From assembly GCA_026770585.1 (NCBI GenBank), contig MU646506.1, positions 291,924-303,857 of the forward strand: a DNA stretch of 11,934 nt, written 5' to 3'. The position numbers were made by a program, and so were the translations under genes. Positions within the stretch are counted from its first letter, which is position 1. Each line of letters begins with the position of its first letter. The notes beneath the pieces are model-generated. The model was not told the DNA's origin and did no database searches. It was given only the letters and a program-made list of their open reading frames with translations. The stretch comes from Baffinella frigidus. Its lineage: Eukaryota > Cryptophyceae > Cryptomonadales > Baffinellaceae. Of this stretch, positions 1 to 6,240 are shown piece by piece.

Positions 1-110
1 CCCTAAACCCTAAACCCGAAACCCTAAACCCTAAACCCCAAACCCTAAACCCTAAACCCCAAACCCTAAACCCTAAACCCTAAACCCTAAACCCTAACCC
101 CCTAAACCCG
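1..110 (-). repeat. Terminal telomere repeats (CCCTAAA)n
   Basis: About fourteen heptamers of CCCTAAA run from base 1, the C-strand of TTTAGGG telomeric DNA. Two canonical units are followed by one variant three times over (variants CCCGAAA at 15-21, CCCCAAA at 36-42 and 57-63), giving a 21-bp higher-order period. From 64 the units are canonical, then one hexamer (92-97) and a C-rich unit end the array. The orientation, with the C-strand 5' at the left edge, is that of a genuine left chromosome end. TTTAGGG is the plant, green-algal, chromerid and dinoflagellate type. Confidence 0.93.
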
Positions 111-282
111 AGTCCCAGACCCCTAAACCCTTGACCCTAAACCTTGAACAACTCATGAACCCTACACTCTGATCCTCAACCCACAACCCTAAAAACGCCT
201 CAACCCCTCAAGCCTCAACCCCTCAAGCCTCAACCCCTCAACCCTAAACGCCTCAACCCCTCAACGCTGAACATCAAACCCT
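111..282 (-). repeat. Degenerate subtelomeric C-strand repeats with a 15-bp tandem
   Basis: Decayed telomere-like words (accctaaac, ccctgac, cctcaaccc) continue inward from the telomere. Three exact copies of the 15-mer GCCTCAACCCCTCAA lie at 197-211, 212-226 and 227-241, and a fourth begins at 250. No gene is seen here. The repeat looks like an expanded telomere variant. Confidence 0.8.
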
Positions 283-427
283 GACGCAGGGTTCAATGTA
301 CGAGGTTTCTGCGACGTGCCTCATAACACGATCCCTACACCCTGATGCGCAACCCCTCAAGCCTCAAGCCTCAACCCTACACACCGACGCAGGGTGCAAT
401 GTACTGGGTGGGTGCGACACGCTCCAT
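283..427. repeat. Direct duplication of a 42-bp subtelomeric segment
   Basis: Bases 283-324 and 386-427 are diverged direct copies. Both begin GACGCAGGGT and keep CAATGTAC and TGCGAC in register. They are separated by more cctcaagcctcaa-type repeat. No coding signal is evident. Confidence 0.7.
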
Positions 428-465
428 GGAGGACTTCTACCGGTGACTCCCACGCAAGGATGATC

Positions 466-556
466 GAAACATCCACTTTTGACATCTTGGGGAAACATCG
501 TGCATCCTCAAGTCAACCACGTCTGATCTTAGGTGGATAAGGCGTCGGTTACCCTC
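466..556 (+). repeat. Dispersed repeat copy, inverted relative to 5305-5402
   Basis: This stretch matches the reverse complement of 5305-5402. Shared words in order include CGAAACATCC, TTTTGACATCTT and GATAAGGCGTCGGTT, with diverged sequence between. At 5.2-5.4 kb the family spans the ends of exon-like segments and the following intron-like sequence. Here no clear exon remains, so this is probably a detached, decayed copy. The rest of 428-672 holds degenerate C-strand telomeric words (571-643) and nothing else I can support. Confidence 0.75.
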
Positions 557-672
557 GATCAGTCTGGCGTGGCCAGATTTAAACCTTCTAAACCCTGATT
601 CCAACCTTCCAAACCCTGAGTTAATCCCTATAAACCCCTCCATGTTGTTCACTGTTGGAGTGTTTCCTTTGG

Positions 673-1103
673 CCAGAGGGTCGAAATAGACCCCCTGAGA
701 TCCTAGGCAGGTCCTAGCGCCCTACGGTAGGGTTTATGCGCCTACTGGACACTTCAGTGATATCCCGCAACTGTAAACTAAAAACAGGCTCCGTTTCTAC
801 CCCGGGCCGTTAACGAGTGCATTGGTTAGGATCAATGTTTGAAAACTGTTTGGAAACCTTACATCTCAAACGTGTTTGGAAACCGTACACCAAACCCCAA
901 TCCGTGGGTGGCGCAGACACGTGGGAGTGGACTTCTCAAAAGGGGGAATCGACGAGAAGGCGCGCTGCGGGGGTCTCTCTCCGGACGTCCTCCTCTAAGC
1001 CTTTCGCTATGATAGCCCTTCAGTGGCCAGTAGGCTCATACGCCCTACCGTAGGGCCCTATGAGCTGCCTAGGACCTGTCGAGGGTCAATTGTGACCCCC
1101 TGG
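673..1103. mobile_element. Inverted-repeat element with ~85-bp arms
   Basis: Left arm 673-757 is the reverse complement, with divergence, of right arm 1018-1103. Matching blocks include CCAGRGGGTC, TCCTAGGCAG, CCCTACGGTAGGG and CCTACTGG. Each arm contains its own hairpins: GGGTC..GACCC near the outer end and a CCCTAC/GTAGGG stem further in (right arm also GCTCATA/TATGAGC, 1034-1065). The ~260-bp centre has two copies of GTTTGGAAACC (around 850 and 874) and no convincing gene. This is the shape of a non-autonomous foldback or MITE-like element. No transposase is visible and no target-site duplication could be fixed. Confidence 0.65.
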
Positions 1104-1218
1104 TAACTTACGGGGTAGGCATAACTCAAGACCAAGATCCACCACGCCGTAGGCCTGTTCCTAGTAGACCCCCGTAGGTGGGCTTCAACGGGGGGCTTTG
1201 GTTCGGGTAGACCCTGTT

Positions 1219-1342
1219 CAGGGATACCTCGCTCATAAGGAGCCGCCCCCCCCGCCCTCTCCTAGGACCACCGCAGAGCTATGGATAGGCCGACTGTAGT
1301 GTCCTTGGGGGGTGCGCCCCCTTGTGAGCGAGGCACCCCTGT
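1219..1342. mobile_element. Foldback element A
   Basis: Arms 1219-1272 and 1297-1342 are imperfect inverted repeats. The outer part pairs ACCTCGCTCATAAGG with CTTGTGAGCGAGGC. The inner part pairs a C-run and CTAGGACCAC with GTGTCCTTGGGGGG. The same terminal words recur in element B at 2217-2371, so the two belong to one family. Confidence 0.65.
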
Positions 1343-1716
1343 AGTTGAGAAGGAGAGATTGTGTGTGGGGGGGTGGGGGGGGGTAGTAGGAGGCGACAGG
1401 CAGAGGCGCACGTGTCTACTTTCGACGTCGAAGTGGCCACTTTTGACGTCGAAAGTGGATACTGCGTCGAGGAGCTTGCATGCATCCACAAATTGATGGT
1501 AGGTAGCATATGGTAGGTGACTACGGGAGGCCAGCGGGCAGAGAGATTGGTAATTTATTGCCAAACAACCAGCGCCAGCGCCGCACATGCCTCAAACATT
1601 GTGCTACAGACTGCACCCTGTGTCGGCCGCTCCCACAAGCTTTTTCCGGATGGATTCGATCTCCACTCGGGCACTGAAAAGAGAGAAAGCAAAGTAGCGC
1701 ACTCGCCTGGCCCTCT
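1343..1716. other. Unassigned stretch with G-rich run and double dyad
   Basis: Bases 1361-1390 are almost pure G on the plus strand and could form a G-quadruplex. At 1418-1457 two adjacent palindromes with the centre TCGACGTCGA or TTGACGTCGA are joined by GGCC, so the whole is also a dyad. Overlapping short ORFs exist on both strands, but none shows codon or splice evidence. Confidence 0.5.
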
Positions 1717-1773
1717 GGGGTTGAGTTAGCCATTAGGGGTTGACTTAGCCATTAGGGGTTGACTTAGGCCTTA
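1717..1773 (+). repeat. 19-bp tandem repeat, three copies
   Basis: GGGGTTGASTTAGCCATTA occurs at 1717-1735 and 1736-1754, with a diverged third unit at 1755-1773. The G-rich strand is on plus, opposite to the terminal telomere. Confidence 0.85.
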
Positions 1774-1839
1774 GGAATCGTCGCTTTCTCACGAGAGTAC
1801 AATGACATCCATCCCGGAGGTGTCGCTACCCCCCCTTAA

Positions 1840-1899
1840 GGGCGAGGTGCATCTCTACAGATGCACCTCGCCCTGAAAACGCGTCAATGCACCTCGCCC
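1840..1899. repeat. Perfect 15-bp hairpin plus a third copy of its arm
   Basis: GGGCGAGGTGCATCT (1840-1854) pairs perfectly with 1859-1873 across the loop CTAC. A further copy of the right-arm sequence ATGCACCTCGCCC lies at 1887-1899, followed by CATAAG. The words gcgaggt and cataag also occur at the ends of foldback elements A and B, so this hairpin is probably a deleted relative. Confidence 0.75.
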
Positions 1900-2040
1900 A
1901 TAAGAAAACGCCACTTGGACCAGGCAAATGCACACTGTCGGGCTCTAGGCATGGGCCTACTATCCCGTGGCGAGCGGGTCATATTTGACATGACAAAGGT
2001 CTTCAGCCCCTACTTAGGGTTCTAGCGGGGGGTTTTCAGA

Positions 2041-2090
2041 GGACCCTACAGTCGACCCATCTAGGGCCCTATGGTGGTCCCAAGGGGTAG
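2041..2090. repeat. Solo core of the foldback family
   Basis: AGGACCCTACAGT and CTATGGTGGTCC appear in the same order and spacing as in the centre of element B (2267-2315), but without the long outer arms. It is interpreted as a partial copy. Confidence 0.6.
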
Positions 2091-2203
2091 CTCTCCTAGG
2101 GTTACATGTGTAAGAGCGGTCCCAGGGTTTAGAGTGACTTGTGGGCGAGGTGCTGATATAGCCTTCAACCTTGCCCCCCAGCTCTACTGTTCTTTGATTA
2201 AGC

Positions 2204-2227
2204 GGACCACTCTCATGAGAGTGGTCC
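2204..2227. repeat. Perfect 24-bp palindrome
   Basis: Centred at 2215/2216 on TCTCATGAGA, with flanking GGACCAC / GTGGTCC. With one mismatch it extends to about 32 bp (2200-2231). The half-site GAGAGTGGTCCACTT recurs at 3635-3649. The right half also forms the outer end of element B. Confidence 0.85.
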
Positions 2228-2371
2228 ACTTTCAGGGGCACCAAGCTCATAAGAAAGTGCCCCCCCCTAGGACCCTACAGTAGCCCTGTGCCTAGTGCCC
2301 TATGGTGGTCCTAGGGGTGGGGGGGGCGTTTTCTTAATAAGCGAGGTACCCCTGTAGTACGGTCCACTCGG
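2217..2371. mobile_element. Foldback element B
   Basis: Left arm 2217-2274 and right arm 2307-2371 are inverted copies with small gaps. Outer GAGTGGTCCACT matches GGTCCACTC read in reverse. Then come CAGGGGCACC / GGTACCCCTG, CTCATAAGAAAG / CTTAATAAGCG, a C-run against a G-run, and CCTAGGACC / GGTCCTAGG. The ~32-bp loop carries CTACAGTAG and CCTAGTGCCCTATGG. No ORF is inside, so this looks like a non-autonomous inverted-repeat element. Confidence 0.7.
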
Positions 2372-2497
2372 AAGTGTGTGCCATCAGCACGAAATCGCCC
2401 AGGTTATGAGATGGTGGTCACGATCTGAAGCCGTCGGTCACGAGGGTCCCGACGTTGTTCCACACCTCGTCCCACACATCTGCAACCTGCTTTACGG

Positions 2498-2680
2498 TTG
2501 AGGGTTGAGTGTTCCTGGGGCAGAAAGGTTTCCGGGTGCAGGTTCAAGGTTTGAGGGTTTCTGGGGCAGGTTGAGGGTTGAGTGTTTCTGGGGCAGGTGG
2601 TGTGGGTTGAGAGTTCCTGGGCCAGGAACTCTCAACCCACACCACCTCGAGGGTTGAGCGTTTCTCGGGCAGGTGCAACC
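2498..2680 (+). repeat. GAGGGTTGAGTGTTTCTGGGGCAGG minisatellite region
   Basis: About five imperfect copies of a unit built from GGTTGAGNGTTYCTGGGGCAG are seen (near 2498, 2549, 2572, 2606 and 2650). The unit resembles an expanded telomere variant. It contains the perfect palindrome listed separately. Confidence 0.75.
2595..2647. repeat. Perfect 53-bp palindrome (26-bp arms, 1-base centre)
   Basis: Arms 2595-2620 and 2622-2647 are exact reverse complements around G2621. The left arm reads through GGTGTGGGTTGAGAG and TTCCTGG. It sits in the minisatellite at 2498-2680 and looks like one repeat unit fused head-to-head with its inverted copy. It could equally be a fold-back artefact of sequencing or assembly. 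Confidence 0.9.
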
Positions 2681-2785
2681 GGTTGCAGGGAAGGTGCTCG
2701 CGAGCAAGGACTGGCACCGTCTGTGTGGCCGTATCTGCCTACGGCGAGAAAGAATGGGCCACTCTTTCGAGGAAACACGGATGCA

Positions 2786-2910
2786 AGCATCAAAGTATCA
2801 TCAAACGCTGAGCATCAAACGTTGAGTAAACAAACGTTACAAATCGTTGAGCGAAGAAATAGTATGAAACGTTGAGCAAACAAATGTTGAACACGTCGAG
2901 CGAAAAAAAT
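2786..2910 (+). repeat. CAAACGTTGAGC short tandem repeat, degenerate
   Basis: Repeated CAAACGYTGAG words occur at about 2803, 2817, 2832, 2862 and 2883, with A-rich linkers. The composition is clearly more AT-rich than its surroundings. A relative of the word (CAACGCTGAACATCAAAC) is at about 259. Confidence 0.7.
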
Positions 2911-2963
2911 ATTTCAAAGCGCAAACAAAATGTAGAGAAGCAGTGCTGGAGGGCACCGACCCT

Positions 2964-3030
2964 CTGTGCGAAGATCCCAATGTGTCCGAACGGCGCCGTG
3001 TCCGCCTGGATTTTGCGGGTTCAAGTAAGT
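2964..3030 (+). CDS. Exon-like segment, copy 1 of a pair (plus strand)
   Basis: An open frame reads LCEDPNVSERRRVRLDFAG and is followed by GTAAGT at 3025, a consensus 5' splice site. The tandem copy at 3065-3131 differs at 12 positions over the shared codons. By my count seven are third-position, three first and two second, which hints at coding selection in this frame. In another frame (LCAKIPMCPN...) both copies also run open to GTAAGT, so the reading frame is not certain. I recognise no family, and the 5' end of the exon is not determined. Confidence 0.35.
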
Positions 3031-3064
3031 GGGTCGCATGGTCTCAAGGAGCAACGACAATACG

Positions 3065-3131
3065 CTGTGCGAAGATCCTCATGAGTCCGAACGTGGGCGC
3101 ATCCGTCTGGCGTTTGCTGGTTGACGTAAGT
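3065..3131 (+). CDS. Exon-like segment, copy 2 of a pair (plus strand)
   Basis: The paralogue of 2964-3030 reads LCEDPHESERGRIRLAFAG, then TGA two codons on, just before GTAAGT at 3126. Either the splice site lies earlier or this copy is dead in that frame. The alternative frame (CAKILMSPNVGASVWRLLVD) stays open to GTAAGT. No family is recognised. Confidence 0.33.
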
Positions 3132-3138
3132 TAGTGCC

Positions 3139-3282
3139 CGAGGCTATGCAATTCAAACCGATTTTTATGCCATCATACGGGTGGGTTTTCTCAGATTGTG
3201 CTATCTTAGCTTCGACATAGCTGCAAAAAACACAAAATTCACCCCAAGATAGCAAAAACACGGTTCAAATTGCATGGCCTCG
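3139..3282. repeat. Inverted repeat with ~28-bp arms
   Basis: CGAGGCTATGCAATTCAAACC (3139-3159) and its continuation to 3166 is matched in reverse by 3254-3282 with a few changes. Inside, GCTATCTT (from about 3201) pairs with AAGATAGC near 3246. The region would fold into a long branched hairpin. A GCTAAGATAGC relative lies at about 4964. Confidence 0.75.
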
Positions 3283-3315
3283 CCCATGAAAGTGGGTGTC
3301 ATATTTTTGGTCGAC

Positions 3316-3570
3316 ATTTCCTGTGAGCCCACTGTGGGGGGCGGTGGGCTATCAATCTCCGGGTTCACGTAAGTGGGTTGCATGGTCTGAAGGAGTAACA
3401 ACCGGGTGAGTCACCTCACTATGGTGTGCGTTATCCCACACAGTGGGCTTCGCAGATGGGTCTATGTATTTTCGTGGCAATAATTTGGAATTGCTTGGTA
3501 CATCGCCATCTGATTAACCGACATTTCAAACAGTTTCATGGTCAAATTTTCCTTGGAACCCACTGTGGGG
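3316..3570 (+). repeat. Duplicated segment carrying the CCCACTGTGGG palindrome
   Basis: The 11-bp palindrome CCCACTGTGGG is at 3328-3338 and 3559-3569. Each is preceded by a related TTTCCTNNGARCCC stretch, showing a diverged direct duplication about 230 bp apart. A near copy (CCCACACAGTGGG) is at 3434-3446. No gene is evident between 3403 and 3690. Confidence 0.6.
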
Positions 3571-3689
3571 TTGTGAGATACGACACGATGGTGTATTCGA
3601 TTTTGGGGCGAGGGGGCGTTACCCGGTGAGTGCTGAGAGTGGTCCACTTAACCAGGGTTTGCCGCCGCGAGTAGGTGTAGTTGGCCGTC

Positions 3690-4030
3690 CTAAAGGGTTT
3701 GGAGGTTAGGGTTTGGGGCTCAGGCGTTAGGCTTCAGGGTTTCGGTTTTAGGATTTAGGGTTCAAGTCTTGGGGTTTGGGGTTCGGGGCTTGGCGTTTAA
3801 GGTTTAGAGTTTGGGGTTTAGGGTTCAGGGTTTAGGGTTTAGGGTTTAGGGTTTAGGGTTAAGAATTTGGGTTTAGGGTTTAGGGTTTCGGATTTATGGT
3901 TCAGGGTTTGGGGTAAAGGGTTAGGAGTTAGTGGTTAAGGTTTAGAGTTTAAGATTTAGGGTTTAGGTTTTAGTGTCAAGTTTTAGCATTGAGTGTTGAG
4001 TATTAATGGTTCGGGGTGTAGGGTTAGGTA
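3690..4030 (+). repeat. Interstitial telomere-like block (TTTAGGG on plus)
   Basis: Degenerate heptamers of the TTTAGGG class fill this stretch. They are best preserved at 3816-3860, where several perfect TTTAGGG units occur in a row. Variants include TTTGGGG, TTCAGGG, TTCGGGG and TTTAGAG. The orientation is opposite to the terminal telomere. I saw no clear exon just 3' of it on the minus strand, unlike most blocks at 7-11 kb. Confidence 0.9.
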
Positions 4031-4183
4031 CTGATGGTATAGGACCTGAGCAGAGGCTTGAGCGCAACACTCTCAGCGATGATGTGAAGCTCAGCCTCCA
4101 GCGCTGGCGGGATCTGACAGGGTGCAGACACCAGACACCGTTTACTGTTTTGACTCGCAGTCAGATCCGGTTTCACACAAACA

Positions 4184-4712
4184 TGGACAAGAGACGGGGC
4201 GTGATCATTCTGACGTGGACACGACATTTCGACGTTATGACACGGACCCGGACAAAAACGGGACGTGGTCATTTTGACGTGGGCCAGACACTAGGCGTAA
4301 TTACACGGACCTGGACAAGACACTGGGCGAGATGACACGGACCTTGCCAAGACACAGGCCGTGATATCACACGGACGTGGACAAGACACTGGACGTAATA
4401 TTACATGGACGTGGACAAGACACGGGCGGGACGTGATCATTTTGACATGGACAAGACGCTTGGACCTGATGACACGGACCTGGACAAGACACCGGACGTG
4501 ATGATTCTGACGTGGACAAGACACAGGGCGTGATGACAAGGGCCCAGACAAGATCCTTGAGCGAGATGACGCGGACCTGGACAAGACACTGAACGTGATC
4601 ATCCTGGCCTGGACAAGACACTTGGACGTGATATCACACGGACCTGGACACGACACTGGGCGTGATCATTCTGACGTGGAAAAGACACATGACGTGAGAT
4701 GAGACGGACCTG
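4184..4712 (+). repeat. ~33-bp minisatellite, about 17 units
   Basis: The core GTGGACAAGACAC / CTGGACAAGACAC recurs at intervals of about 30-38 bp (near 4184, 4216, 4310, 4377, 4410, 4481, 4513, 4575, 4608, 4645 and others). It alternates with GGNCGTGATSA and CACGGACC. Because the unit is near 33 bp, short ORFs with imperfect 11-residue periodicity appear on both strands. Unit length drifts, so no frame is kept throughout and coding is unlikely. Confidence 0.88.
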
Positions 4713-4762
4713 GAAGTCGGTGATGCGCGCGTCTCCCGCGAGTGACGCGGCCTTCTGGACCA

Positions 4763-4891
4763 CCCCCTGCGATTCCAGGTAATGAGCCTCGGGTACAGGT
4801 TTTCAGTCTCTGGGATGGAGGAGGCTGTCTGCAGACAGCCCCCTGCGATTGAACGTTATCAGCCTCATTTTATAGGTTCTGAGCCGCAGGG
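4763..4891. repeat. 76-bp tandem duplication with possible minus-strand coding
   Basis: Copies 4763-4814 and 4839-4891 share CCCCCTGCGATT, a TAATGAGCCTC / TATCAGCCTC block and AGGTTYTSAG. A third, poor partial copy may begin near 4892. On the minus strand both encode RLIT(W/F)NRRG, with CTC/CTG, ATT/ATA and ACC/ACG synonymous differences. A one-base indel upstream breaks a common frame. A perfect 18-bp palindrome, GGCTGTCTGCAGACAGCC, sits at 4823-4840 between and overlapping the copies. A coding origin is possible but weak. Confidence 0.6.
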
Positions 4892-5172
4892 TCCTGCGAC
4901 TTAAGTTCGGAAGATTACTGATGCAGTTACACTTTTATGGTATGTTGGGCATGGGTTATATGCTAAGATAGCATCACCCACCCTAACATGTCAGAAACAA
5001 ATCAAAGCCCGACGAAGCATACAAAGTGCCACTGAATCAGTGATCTTCCAAAAAGTGATTGCAGAATGGTTAAGGATTTAGGTTTCAGGGCACAGAATGG
5101 TGTAGGAGTAGGGTTCTCACTGAACTCTCAATACGTGAACCCTGAGCGTTAATAGCAGAGAGAGGGGTTGAC
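4892..5172. other. No gene seen
   Basis: This stretch is unremarkable, with moderate AT content. It contains a GCTAAGATAGC word at about 4964, related to the inverted repeat near 3.2 kb, and a few telomere-like words around 5075-5115. No ORF with splice or duplication support was found. Confidence 0.4.
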
Positions 5173-5417
5173 GCGTACCTTGCTTGCAACGCAGTCAAAT
5201 CTGACGTCGTTCACTTAAGTATTCAAGGGATTTCCCCTGAAAGATGCCAAAAGTGGATGTTGCGAGGCCTCTGACGAAGTACCTTGATTGCAACGCAAGT
5301 GCTCACGGGAAACCGACGCCTTATCCACGTCAGATCTGACGGTGTTAACTTAAGCATTCAAGGAATTCCCCCTGAAAGATGTCAAAAGAGGATGTTTCGA
5401 GGCCTCTGACGTGGTAC
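5173..5417 (-). repeat. Tandem exon-end/intron duplications upstream of 5418
   Basis: Read on minus, three segments end in a similar coding tail followed by GTAC. These ends are at 5418 (ASTCVAIK), 5283 (STCVAIK) and 5179 (DCVASK), with GTACCA, GTACTT and GTACGC behind. The intron-like DNA after each also matches (AGAGGCCTCG, TTTTGRCATCTTTCAGGGG, CTTAAGT). Comparing 5418 and 5283, the T, C, V and A codons differ only at third positions, which supports the VAIK frame. The two copies at lower coordinates lack a clear upstream acceptor, so they may be dead. A fourth, inverted copy is at 466-556. Confidence 0.7.
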
Positions 5418-5719
5418 CTTGATGGCGACACAGGTGCTTGCCACCCATTCGCCGCGCTTCATCTTCTTCATGATCTGCCCCAGAGAGACCACCCTTGAGT
5501 TGGATTGCTCGTTTCTAGGCTTGAAATTAATAAATAGGGATAAGAAGGTACGAATTGGTCTAAGGTTTGATGCACTCAAAAGAGAAGACCGTGCAGAACA
5601 GCAACTGATGCAGGGAGAGAGAGCGAGAGCGAGAGCCAGAGAGACAGCCAGAGCGAGAGAGAGAGAGAGAGCGAGAGAGAGAGAGAGAGAGAAAGCGAGC
5701 GCAAAAAAAAGGGAGAGAT
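5418..5719 (-). CDS. Exon 4 of minus-strand gene model (partial gene)
   Basis: The acceptor is CCATACAG (ends 5720), with CTCATGAC upstream as a possible branch point. The donor is AAG|GTACCA at 5417. One hundred in-frame codons follow the split Asp codon. The first part (DLSLFFALAF, then Ser/Leu/Ala repeats) is encoded by a CT-rich microsatellite and would be hydrophobic. The second part has Cys, Arg and Lys and ends KRGEWVASTCVAIK. The end frame is supported by synonymous differences in the tandem copy ending at 5283. The tail resembles protein-kinase subdomain II (VAIK with GEW before it), but no glycine-rich loop is visible upstream, so I do not call it a kinase. Splicing could instead skip the microsatellite. 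Confidence 0.5.
5614..5705 (+). repeat. GA-rich microsatellite
   Basis: GA dinucleotides are interrupted by GC and CC (gagagagcgagagcgagagcc...). On minus it is a CT tract inside or beside predicted exon 4, where it is translated as Ser-Leu and Ala-Leu runs. Confidence 0.95.
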
Positions 5720-5828
5720 CTGTATGGAACAGGTCATGAGAAAAGAAACAGAAACATACCACGCATTTCTATCCAGTTGACTCTTCTGTATCATTCGCCT
5801 ACGGCAGACGGGGAGCGGGGGCACGTAC

Positions 5829-6008
5829 CTTGGGGTTGTGCATATCCGAGTTGAGGAAGAGCGCTGACCACATCAGCAGGTACACCTGCAAGGGTTGTCA
5901 ATGTTAAGACATTCGGGTCTGTCAAGGTGTCAACCTCGAAAGTTGACACCTGCTGCGCTTGGACTAGTTTTCCGTTGGCAATCAAACAGATGTGAATCAA
6001 GGTGACAT
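5829..6008 (-). CDS. Exon 3 of minus-strand gene model
   Basis: The acceptor is CCGGCAG (ends 6009) and the donor CAAG|GTACGT at 5828, a strong site. The frame reads DVTLIHICLIANGKLVQAQQ, then VSTFEVDTLTDPNVLTLTTL and AGVPADVVSALPQLGYAQPQ. The mix of beta-prone hydrophobic residues with balanced polar ones is typical of a real folded domain. No database family came to mind. It ends in phase 1, matching the phase-1 start of exon 4 (G|AT gives Asp). A 9-bp inverted repeat (GGTGTCAAC 5926-5934 / GTTGACACC 5942-5950) lies inside the exon. The 109-bp intron to exon 4 spans 5720-5828. Confidence 0.58.
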
Positions 6009-6147
6009 CTGCCGGAAATAGCCGCGCCCCAGGGGGTACACGTGCAAATCCGCCAGAGGCACACACGACCAGAAAAGGTTACTTCGGAGGGCGGATAGGC
6101 CACTCGAGAATGCTAGAGACGCCTATTTAAAAGTTCATCATAACTAC

Positions 6148-6201
6148 TTACTTTTACATAGACCCCTCCAGCATTTGTGGGGCCTAGGAGGAAGACCAAA
6201 T
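6148..6201 (-). CDS. Exon 2 of minus-strand gene model
   Basis: The acceptor is GAGACAG (ends 6202), giving the split codon G|AT and then LVFLLGPTNAGGVYVKV. Two donors are possible. AAA|GTAAGT at 6151 is the better site but leaves phase 0, which does not join exon 3. The site GTAGTT at 6147 leaves phase 1 and joins exon 3 in frame (VYVKVN then VTLIHIC). I used the second because it keeps the frame. The intron to exon 1 would be only 39 bp (6202-6240), starting GTCTCG. That is short and has a weak donor, so this junction needs transcript evidence. Confidence 0.42.
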
Positions 6202-6240
6202 CTGTCTCAGGCTGGTTTATTCACGCCTAAATGGCGAGAC

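Larger units (their letters stand above)
3017..3402 (+). repeat. 42-bp direct repeat around a GTAAGT splice-like site
   Basis: Bases 3017-3058 and 3361-3402 match at 37 of 42 positions. Both begin GGGTTCA, carry GTAAGTGGGT at the same place and continue through GCATGGTCT and AAGGAG. Only the end of the exon-like unit and the downstream intron-like part were copied to 3361, since the LCEDP coding part is missing there. Confidence 0.8.

Noticed and set aside
1262-1588. Minus ORF of 108 codons
   Set aside because: It spans a foldback element arm and a G-run; the composition follows the repeats and no coding signature was found.
3079-3401. Minus ORFs across 3079-3401
   Set aside because: They lie over an inverted repeat and a duplicated segment and do not stay open in the paired copy.
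4006-4656. ORFs across the 33-bp minisatellite on both strands
   Set aside because: They arise because the unit is near a multiple of three; unit length varies and no frame persists.
4184-4712. CRISPR-like array
   Set aside because: Spacers are not unique, units are imperfect, and the context is eukaryotic and telomeric.
5418-5719. Firm protein-kinase call from VAIK
   Set aside because: Four residues plus GEW is not enough; no glycine loop, HRD or DFG is visible in the window.
5419-5739. Plus-strand ORF ending in Arg/Glu/Ala repeats
   Set aside because: It is the shadow of the GA microsatellite opposite predicted exon 4, with no plus-strand splice or duplication support.
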